NCBI RefSeq assembly: GCF_000213175.1
Contig: NW_009799102.1
Location: 4,124,095 to 4,188,094 of the forward strand
Length of the DNA stretch: 64,000 nucleotides
Direction: 5' to 3'
Origin: Neurospora tetrasperma FGSC 2508
Lineage: Eukaryota > Ascomycota > Sordariomycetes > Sordariales > Sordariaceae
A model generated the notes under the pieces. That model was not told where the DNA came from and ran no database searches. It saw nothing but the letters and a program-made list of their open reading frames with translations. The position numbers and the translations under genes were made by a program. Positions 55,799 to 64,000 of the stretch are shown one piece after another (position 1 is the first letter of the stretch; each line of letters starts with the position of its first letter).

Positions 55799-57803
55799 TC
55801 AAGGCGACGGACGCCTTCCTCCAGAAACCATGCTTTCAGGAGTCCGAGGAGTAGTGACGGCGATGCGCGTTGCGCTTACAGGGTCTGGGCGGCCTTTGGA
55901 CGTCCCGGCCCTCAGTGGATCAGCCGAAGGCATGGTGCCATCCTGGCGGATGAACATTGACGGGAAGCGAAGTTCAAGCTGTCGGACGTTGGGCGTTAGT
56001 CAAGCAAGTAATGACAAGGTGCAACTTAGGAGGGCAGGAAATAACCTACGTCGTTAACGAGGTTGGCATACTTCATACCGACATGGTCGGCAATGTACCG
56101 AAGCCGGCCCTTCACCCAAATGCGCTGCTCGTCAGTCGCCATATCATGGTTTTTGACACAAGTCAGGGCCCAGACCAGGAACCAAGCTGGAAGGGCCTTG
56201 ATCGCATCCTCGTGACCACAAACGAAGCCAGAGCGGTCAGTATCGTTGCCGAACAGACCCTGTTGCTTGGTGTGCCATCCGAGATGGTATGGAACCGAGG
56301 AAATGACGTCGGCAATGGTGTCTTCACAGATGGCTTTCGACCTGGCATACTCGGCAGTTGTGCGATAGTCGGCGGGCATGTTGAGCCATGCTGCTAGGCG
56401 GATGCCGAGGGAGGCTAGCACAAGGCGTATGGTGCGCGCAGTGTTCCATGTACGGGCGGTTACAAAGTCGGGGTACATGTCCACACGGCCGGGGAATACT
56501 TCGAGTTTGGAGTAGTTGTTCGGTCGCCCAGGTGATAAACCTACCTCCTCGTAGGATAGCCAGCATAGCGTCTTGAAGCGTAGGTTTGGCGGCAGAGCAA
56601 GAAGACAGGAAGCTATCTCTTGGTCTAGCGAATACACTCGATGGGCCATGTTTTGCATCAGTGCGATATTCTCGACGGTCCGCGTGATACCATTCAATAG
56701 AGCAGCTGCCTCGGCTCGCAGTTCACTGGCTCGAAGGGCGAAGCGGTGCATGGCGGCACCAGGCAAGAGATGGCTCCCATCATCTATGTCGTCCATCCAC
56801 CAATCGGACCCTAGTGGCGGGGGCGTACCCGATGTTAGTGCGCGGCCGAGCTGTGTATGCCTGCCGTCAGTATGTGCTTGTCTGGGGAGAAAGCGCGGTT
56901 CGTACCACTTGGTGCCTCACTGCTTGGAACAAGAGCATTCCGGTTTTGGTGCTGCGCATTTGTTCTCGGCCTCGCAGCTTGACAATCTGAATTGCTCCGT
57001 CAACGTGTGAACGCCATGCCAGCATGCGCGACTCCTTGATCGCCGTGATGCTCTGTTCAAGCCAACCGTTAGCGGATGGGCCACGCAGATGGAGAAAGTC
57101 GCAGTTGACAGACGAACCTCGTACAAACCCAGCAGAAGCACTGTAGCGAGCGTTGCATCGGAACTGGCAGTGGCGGGATTCCCCAGGGCGGCATGCGTCT
57201 TTGCCAGGGCCACAGTGTGTTCTCGGAGAGAAAGATTGGTGAGGTTGACATTGTTTGCTTTTTCTCTATTCCCGAGGGCGGCTATAGCACAAGCATTGAA
57301 GGCGCTTCGGAGGGCGCTATCGGGGGGTGCGCAGTCGATCAAAGGCACGAGGTAGTCCATATGACCATGTGGCATGTGGCCCAGCGGCACGTAAAGGAAA
57401 TTGGAGGCAAAATAGCAGAATGCGCGTTGAGCGAGGGGGACTGTGAGCGTCGCGATGGGATCGGGCGTTTGTTGTCGCGTGGGAGACGGACGGGGGCTCG
57501 GCAGGGTCGAGGTGGTAGTAGAGCGAGACTTGTTGAGAGCTTTAGTCATTCGGCGGACGGTAGACTTTGTCTGGTCACGGTGGACGATCTCAAATTCGTT
57601 TCGATAGCCGGCGCATTCACGCTTTGACTTTGCGCATTGCTTGCATGTTGGTTTACCTTCATCGCACTGCGAGAAGGGGGGAAATCGGTCAGTCAGTCGT
57701 CCGCGCAAGGGAAAAAGCCGGGGCGTGCAAGAGCACGACGTACCTTGATACGGCGAGCGCGACATGTTCGACAGCCCCGCGAGGGCTTTCCGCCGTAGAC
57801 CAT
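55799..57803 (-). CDS. Zn2Cys6 transcription factor
   Basis: Exons 57803-57744, 57666-57118, 57052-56906, 56850-56050 and 55978-55799 give 578 residues. The DNA-binding cluster is complete: C11-x2-C14-x6-C21-x6-C28-x2-C31-x6-C38 (CRTCRARRIK, then CDEGKPTCKQCAKSKREC, split by the first intron as is common). The middle part is the fungal regulatory domain (AQRAFCYFASNFLYVPLG; SALRSAFNACAIAALGNRE). The target genes are unknown. There is no adjacent biosynthetic cluster. The last exon is the least certain: if its intron is not removed, the protein ends seven codons later at VGYFLPS. Confidence 0.87.
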
Positions 57804-59878
57804 CTCGAATCGATCGACATAAAAGGCAATTGAACTGGAAAATGGAGGGCGGAGGAGTTGAAGTTAGATGAGAAGAGCTTGACTTTAGCTTGCCGTTGGA
57901 ACATGAGGTGTGGTTCAGTGTTGGAAAGAGTTGCCAGGGAAGGGGAATGCCGGCCTGGGGTCCTGTCTGTCGCCAGGAGTTGACCGTTTGAAGTGTCTTG
58001 GATGTGACGCTACAGTGTACTGGGATCTAGGGTCGGCGGCGGGGGCCTGGCGGCCTGCATGCTGCGGGGCTCTTTCAACGGTCGATGTGTGGATGATGAA
58101 ATCGATGTTGACATCTTCGTCCAAGATTCCAGATCGGTCAAGAGACGTGATGGCTTCGTAGTATAAGATCTGCTACTGGTGGGTGCGGTCTCAATGGCGA
58201 CGATTGGGCTCCTTGGCCCGCCGTTGGCTCACTGGCATGGACGGTCGGCTCCTGTGTTCTCTGAGTTTCACCACCATGACGCTGAAGACCTGATGGATGG
58301 CTGTCTCTAGCGTTCTGGGGCTGCCGAGGTGGATTCTGCAGGGGATGTTTCAGGCGCCAACGTTGCTTCGGCTGCTTCCATGGCTGAGCGGGCTATGTTA
58401 TTTCTGAACGTCCGGCTTTCGTCCATCCTTTTCGTTCCTGGTAACACCGTTGGTGATCATTAGCTCTGACTGCCTTGCCACTTTTCTTGATAGGCAACTA
58501 TATCCGCCCTGTAAGGACACTTACCTACTTATAGCCAAGGTACATTCATTCCTCCTGTACGTCACACGCTGCCATACTTCTGCGTAGGTAGCTGGACATT
58601 GAGACTATCGATCGGGACTGAGCGTCGTGTGTCCAGTGCTTAGCGTCGTCTAAGAATGTAGTGTAGCGAGGCATGTAAGTACTAAGCCTCGGTACGGTAG
58701 CGTAGCGTCGTATCGGTGTGCGGGGCTCGACGAGACGATCGGCCGACTAGTGTCCAAGTTGTGTTGCACCCGACCTGGTGAGCGTCGACGGGACTCGCCC
58801 CGTTTTCGTAGAATGGAACTCAAGTTTGAGAATTCGAGAAGGAACAATGAACATCATGATGCTGTTTCATTGAGCGACACGACGGAGTTCGTATAACGAA
58901 GCGGTGACGCCGTACGTAGGTAGGGAAATAGGGAAACGAAAAATGAACAGCCGAAGAATGGCCGCCGCGGCGCAATTGAAATGTACTATGGTGACACAGT
59001 ACAGTACACTAGATTCGAATAGGTAGCGTCGGGTGCCAGTGCGCGGAACTCGCCAATCGGATGGACGGTTTGTAAAAGTGGAACTTCCCGCCCCGATCGA
59101 CCCGCGGCCTGCCGACTGCCGATCACCTAGACAGGTCGCGCGGCCATCCCGCACTTGCGGAATTCGAGCGAGGACGAGTCAGTGTTACTACCGGCATCAC
59201 GCTGTCGGACCCACTGACCATTTCCATTTATCACATACACTACAATCGCCAAGTTGACTACGTATAACAATACATAGAGGTAGGTAGTTATTGAGATTAA
59301 GCCGATGTCCCGCTACGCTAAAGATGGATGGTTTGATCACTGGAGTACCTACCTTACTTAGTGTAGCTGTGTGTATATGGCTACTCGAATCCAACCCCTC
59401 TTCCCCAAACTTCAAGCGGTATCATCCTGTAGTGTAAAGGTATTCCATTCAATTACCGATGCGAGATGTTCTTCTCTGAAAAAAGGAGGTGAGCAGAGTT
59501 TCTTGTCAAAGTGAAAACCTTCGCAAATGGTTATGTATTAGCTCTGTACCCCGAGCGAAACACATACTACACTAACCTGGGGCCAGAGCCGACGCGGTAC
59601 CTCCCTCCTGGTGCTGTTTTTGACAGCGAGCAAACTAAAAACCGATCACGTTTGTTGGCTCGAAACCTTTGGTCAGCTTGACCAGGCGTTTCGATATCAA
59701 GTCAATGTCGTTTCTTTGATCATGGAGGGTTAAAACTAGCCCGTATAGGTTACATCAGATGCTAATGATCATTGTTTGACCATGAAATTATACATTTTGA
59801 AGTACCGCGTCGTCTTTGGCGCCATCTTCCTCTTCACTCGTACCGATATTTTCCCCCCAAGGCTCGGTAGTCTACTTC
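57804..59878. other. 2-kb intergenic region
   Basis: No gene seen. CGTCGTATC-like short repeats lie around 58620-58720, and there is a GGTAGGTAG motif at 59279. Confidence 0.5.
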
Positions 59879-60718
59879 TTACTCCGGGTCCTCCCCCGTA
59901 TACCTTGTATCAAGCGCCCTGCGGTCAAATACCATAAAGCTGAACACGCCCTCCAGCTCCTTCTCCACCTTTCCCAACCTGCCATGCGCCTCCGCCATTC
60001 TTTCCGCCATCCTGTCTACCGGGTTGGCATCTACCAGGGCACGCACATACAACATCCAGAAAGGCGCCACAGGCTCCATCTTGCTCATGTCAGGCACCAT
60101 CCAGTTCGCTTGATCGGGAGCTTGGACAAGCGGCGCCGGAGTGGGATTCGGAAGGTCGTTGTACTGCCTCCACAGAACGAACTCGAGGTTGTTGTTGTCC
60201 CACCAGTGGTACGTCTCTTCAATGTACTCGTTGGCCACGGAGAAGCCGGAATCGGCCATGTGCTGCTCGAGCAAGGGGCCGGGCTCGCGGATGTCGATTT
60301 GTTTGCGCTGCATCACCGTTTGGGGGACTCGGGGGTTGGGAGGGTCAGGAAAGTCATTGAAGCGTAGGATCCTTTCGCCTTTTTGCGTCTGCTCCGACAT
60401 GGGCACCGGCTGACCAGCAGCCACGGCAGCCTCGGCGTCTTGGGTTATATCGACACGTTCAGTCAGCATGTATTGCTGCCTAGACAGCGTCGAGTGCAGG
60501 TCCTGCCATTGTGCTAGGCTGTCGGGCTTGGGGTTCGAGGACTGCAGGGACCTCAGGATGGGGATGCCCCGGATAGACTGGTCGAGGCGACGAACGTGCC
60601 GCACACGGGTGAAACGGTGCGTGACGGGACGCGTCTCGGTGTAGCCGTGGAGGACCGAGCGGGCTTTGGTGGTATCGGCTGCAGGCACGACGGTGATGAG
60701 GAAGACTTCGACGGGCAT
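59879..60718 (-). CDS. Mediator complex subunit 18 (Med18)
   Basis: A single exon from ATG 60718, 279 residues. The frame is open a further 55 codons upstream but without family features. Med18 (yeast Srb5) is part of the Mediator head module that links activators to RNA polymerase II. The opening MPVEVFLITVVPAADTTKAR and SVLHGYTETRPVTH is the typical fungal Med18 start. The pattern of strands (NEYIEETYHWWDNNNLEFVLWRQY) fits its beta-barrel. The C-terminal helix (MAERMAEAHGRLGKVEKELEG) also fits. The identification is from overall resemblance, not a catalytic motif. Confidence 0.75.
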   Translation of the reverse strand: MPVEVFLITVVPAADTTKARSVLHGYTETRPVTHRFTRVRHVRRLDQSIRGIPILRSLQSSNPKPDSLAQWQDLHSTLSRQQYMLTERVDITQDAEAAVAAGQPVPMSEQTQKGERILRFNDFPDPPNPRVPQTVMQRKQIDIREPGPLLEQHMADSGFSVANEYIEETYHWWDNNNLEFVLWRQYNDLPNPTPAPLVQAPDQANWMVPDMSKMEPVAPFWMLYVRALVDANPVDRMAERMAEAHGRLGKVEKELEGVFSFMVFDRRALDTRYTGEDPE

Positions 60719-61947
60719 GTTGAATGAATACCACAAGGAAGGATTCCGATTGGTAGGACGGAAGCAAGGGTCCCTGACAGAGAGGTGCAGCTCAAGTTGG
60801 GACGGGAAGAGAGAGTGCTGGCGGAAACGGGAGCTTGGGCCCGGATGCCGTGAATGACCACTTGTCGGTCCGGCGTGCCCCACTATGACGATCCGCGCCG
60901 GCGCAGGGGGTGTGTATTGTTTCTTGATGACTTGTTGATGTTGTTGTTACCGGTGCCTGGCTCGGTGCAGGGTGCAGTAAAGAGGCGCAGGACAAGAAGA
61001 CAAGATCTGGGTCTGGGAGACTGAATCGAATATACTAGCGAAGATGCCAAGAGAAATATCGCAGAATCTACGTAGGTATGTTTCCGTGGGTGGGATGGTA
61101 TTCGCAATCAATCAATAAGATACCTAGTTTTGGTTATCCCAGGTCCGGCTGGTGGAAGGGAAGAAAACTGAAGCGATGGTAGACGCAGGGGGCACAGCCC
61201 AGTTGGAGCTTGAAGCTTGTTCAGTGCAGTGCAGGAAGGTCCCAAAATATTCCTGTCCTGGACGAGACTGACCAATCAACGGACTCAAATAGGGAGCCTT
61301 CAAGTGGAGTCTCGCCCTACATCTGCATTCAGTTCCTGCAGTGCCTGCCGGCGGGGAAAAGCCCCCCCAAAAAGGAGCACAGGCCCCTGCATCGATCACG
61401 GGCAATGGCTCTTCCCGTCTTACCCACCAAAATCGGCATTCAGCATACGGCATCGGCGCTTTCATGCTTCGTTCCGTCGAACCCGCCGGACGGATCTTAG
61501 ATGTCTCCCGGACCTGGATCGAGAAAAGACGGGCGCCACTCAATGCTTCTGGAAAACACTCGCCGATGGTTATTCACGCCAGGACCCCACGTTTCAGCGC
61601 AGCATTTCCGGCGCTGGAGCTGAAGCGGAAGGCTGAGCCTGGCGATGAGGTACTCAGGTTTTGTGCGGCACGGAATGAAGCCATCGATGAGGCAGAGCTT
61701 CCTTGAGCAATGAAGCTCTCTCGTTCAGAGAGTAGGTATCTGGTTCGTCCAGAAATGGCCTATCTCGTGTTCAGGCGGCGGCACGGTTCATTGGGGTCTA
61801 TCAGACACACGAAACAAATAGGTAGAGGTATCCTGCGTCCACTCGCTTTCCATGTTCTCCTTCTTGTGTGCCTGGCTGTTCTGCTCTCTTTTCATCCACT
61901 TCCGTTCTTTTACACATTCTTTTCAAATCCACATCTCCCATGACATC
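60719..61947. other. intergenic, no gene seen
   Basis: Plus frame 61341-61706 (to DEVLRFCAARNEAIDEAELP) was considered but has no support beyond openness. Confidence 0.4.
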
Positions 61948-62966
61948 ATGGCGGACCCTGACATGATCAACGCGAAATGCTACAACCCGGGTCATTCCAA
62001 TCTAGAAGTAGCATACCATCCGCAGAGGCAGGGACAGCCCAGCAGCTTTGGAAATTTTCCCTCTTATGCTACGTCCGGGCTAGAAGGCGGAGCTGATGCC
62101 TACCCGCAACAACCCCAAGACACAAAACTGCTTGGATTGTCAGTGCCAGTATTCTGGACGGTTGTCATTGGGTTAGTCATGTTGCTCGCTGGAGCCATTG
62201 GCGGAGGCATAGGCGGCGGTCTGGCTGCAAGCCAACACTCTTCACAGTCCAAGGCATCACCACCATCATCCTTGTCCATCTCCGGATCAAGCATCTCATC
62301 GACCACGACAACAGCAACAATCGCTAGTCCACCATCGCAATCAGAATCAGCCTCTCCTCTACTTACGACGACGACATCGCCAACGACCACCACTGGCACG
62401 CAGTTAACCGCCTTCGGTCCTTCGCCCGCTCCAAGCGACAACTGTCCCTCCGTTAACAACACCCAATACACCCCCCTCGATGCCTCAGGAAACAGCATGA
62501 CCGTAGCGATTAACCCGGGCGGCCTTACAAAGGTTCAATCCTTCGTTCGCATCTGTAACAGGAACTATCCGGCCGGAGCACCCCACGGCAACCCAGACAC
62601 TTTGGACATTATGAAACTTTACCTGCCTACGCTGGAAGCGTGTATTGATGCTTGCGCAACGTACAATATTGTTTACCAGGAAAACAGGCCGCAAAGACCG
62701 GGAGGAGCACAGGATGGAACAGATATGGGACTGTGCAGGAGTGTTGCTATAGTAAAAAACGGTGAGTGGCAACAATACCAAGTTTACCTAGGGTACTTTC
62801 GCACACAAACATGCTGGTCTTGATCAAGGGGAACACCCAGCTAACGAGAAGCCGTTACCGTCCGATACCGACAGAAGGCGATTATTGCTACCTCAAGAAC
62901 GCAACGGGGAAAGACAACACCTTTGGAAATCCGGACAGGTATTCCGTTGGCGTTTTGCTTCTCTAG
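61948..62966 (+). CDS. single-pass membrane glycoprotein with C-terminal Cys domain
   Basis: Exons 61948-62761 and 62875-62966 (113-bp intron, GTGAGT donor, GCTAAC branch, ACAG acceptor) give 301 residues. A cytosolic N-terminus of about 60 residues precedes one membrane span (VFWTVVIGLVMLLAGAIGGG, 68-87) and a long Ser/Thr linker likely O-mannosylated. An extracellular domain with paired Cys follows (SFVRICNRNYPAG, LEACIDACATYN, CRSVAIVKN, GDYCYLKN), resembling the PAN/apple-like domain of fungal surface proteins. The start was chosen as the ATG giving MADPDMINAKCYN. The frame is open 32 codons further. Function unknown, perhaps adhesion or sensing. Confidence 0.78.
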
Positions 62967-63061
62967 AAATAGACACGACCTCATGCGTTCACAGACTAAC
63001 GCTCTGTTGGCACTATCCTGCCTGCGCGATCAATCCCCCACAGTCTGCGTTGGGCAGGTAG

Positions 63062-63559
63062 CATTCCAACGGGTCGAGTTGGCAACAAACTTATGAGAAA
63101 ACATCGCTCTTGGGAGATTCGTTGACTGATGCATTGGATTACATATCATGGAGGCCATCTGAGAGGCTGCAAATTCCCTACGAAACTACCGCCTATCAAA
63201 GCCTCAACTGCCGCAATGATCAGCTTGACCTCACCTGTCGAGACGACTTTGCCGCCAGCCGCGATGCCTGCCTTGACGTCACAAACACGCTCACAGGCGA
63301 AAACTTCAAGAAGGACACGCGCTTCATTTGTAAAAGAGACAACAAGGGCGACCAAAGTTGTATATCCTGGCAGGATGCGTATCTGAGGCGAGCAGACAAA
63401 ACTCAAGGGCCCGGCAGAACAGCTGATTGTTCACTGCCGATTTCCAAGGGATGGGAAATACATGGTAAGCAGGCTGACGAGGAATACTCGCGAGGATGGG
63501 GGAAGGGAGGAGCATGTACGGTACAGTGTTTGGGTAATAGGCCTGATGGATGTGCGTAG
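63062..63559 (+). CDS. Cys-rich secreted-type segment, structure unresolved
   Basis: A coding-like frame begins after a possible acceptor (CAGGTAG) at 63061: HSNGSSWQQTYEKTSLLGDS, then LNCRNDQLDLTC, ASRDACLDVTNTLTGENF, FICKRDN and QSCISW. Six spaced Cys and the ending CISW resemble the WD-like family of small secreted fungal proteins, a tentative match. A donor (GTAAGC at 63463) after GWEIH may end the exon, and further exons could lie beyond. No ATG or signal peptide is convincingly joined to it. The gene may be incomplete or decayed. Confidence 0.35.
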   Translation, partial: HSNGSSWQQTYEKTSLLGDSLTDALDYISWRPSERLQIPYETTAYQSLNCRNDQLDLTCRDDFAASRDACLDVTNTLTGENFKKDTRFICKRDNKGDQSCISWQDAYLRRADKTQGPGRTADCSLPISKGWEIHGKQADEEYSRGWGKGGACTVQCLGNRPDGCA

Positions 63560-64000
63560 AGGTAAAGCTCTTAAGATGGAAGGGATAGGAGTAGATAGGA
63601 GTAACTGGAGAGGAATGCATGGAGAGAAGACGACAGGAAAGCCCAGGAGAAACGATAAGCGAACGGAGAGTACCCTAATTGATGATATAGTGCATAAGCA
63701 TAGACCGACATGGACATGGGTTGACGGGCGTATAGTGCTGACAGTGGTAGCACCAATGCCACTTTACATGTGCGGCTCGCAACTACCACTCTTCACCGGT
63801 GCAAATAATCCTTCGACAGGTAACATCAATGGATTTAGTGGTTTGATCATTTACTCGGCACTTTGAGTCGACTAGGTACCAAGCGTACTGGCTCACCGGC
63901 ACCACATCGTACATAAATGTGTCCGGAGATGAGATTTTCACACTACGTGCTGCGCTCCATGGCCTTCCCATAGGGTCAAGTCAATTCCCGGGGTTGGAAG
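63560..64000. other. window end, no gene resolved
   Basis: A plus frame to 63866 (LYMCGSQLPLFTGANN, NGFSGLIIYSAL) might be a last exon of the preceding segment. No splice link was found. Confidence 0.3.

Noticed and set aside
59420-59500. tRNA-like stretch near 59.43 kb
   Set aside because: No B box (GGTTCGANTCC) and no closing acceptor stem.
61217-61706. Overlapping plus-strand frames of 121-139 codons
   Set aside because: Three overlapping open frames with similar composition. None has splice signals or recognisable motifs.

Overview
The window looks like nuclear DNA of a filamentous ascomycete of the order Sordariales, most likely Neurospora or a close relative. The genes carry short introns (about 50-250 bp) with GTRNGT donors, CTAAC/CTGAC branch sites and YAG acceptors. 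The recognisable proteins are fungal ones: a Yme2/RNA12 protein, a Sey1 GTPase, a CENP-C/Mif2 protein, Mediator Med18, a Zn2Cys6 regulator and an MscS channel with an EF-hand. Several repeats show C-to-T/G-to-A changes in CpA/TpG context, as expected of repeat-induced point mutation (RIP). No rRNA, CRISPR array or viral element was seen.

Layout. 0-5 kb: the 3' end of a repeat-rich protein, a basic two-exon protein and a Lys-rich protein. 6-14 kb: mitochondrial seryl-tRNA synthetase and a large MscS-type channel. 15-24 kb: a phytanoyl-CoA-dioxygenase-like enzyme, a coiled-coil protein, a PPPY-motif protein, YME2 with an antisense tRNA-Arg(ACG) in one of its introns, and a twin-CX9C protein. 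25-31 kb: a dienelactone-hydrolase-like enzyme and cytosolic Hsp70. 33-43.5 kb: an accessory island. 43.6-54 kb: RNase H2 subunit A and CENP-C (divergent), Sey1 and a ketosamine-3-kinase-like protein. 55-64 kb: a Zn2Cys6 regulator, Med18, a membrane glycoprotein and a Cys-rich coding segment at the edge.

The accessory island is the most unusual part. It contains a 2EXR gene cut by one TAA, a gene remnant with preserved introns, a 105/148-bp tandem array derived from that remnant's 3' end, an unusual gene made of very small exons, a MITE-like element with 70-bp inverted repeats, and two related genes that may be velvet-like. The mini-exon gene and one of the two related genes each have a single in-frame UAG followed by a long reading frame that still looks coding. 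The MscS channel has two such UAGs near its 3' end. Sordariomycetes edit UAG to UGG (A-to-I) during sexual development, so the leading hypothesis is a set of genes read through by editing. The alternative is decay by mutation. cDNA from perithecia would decide between them.
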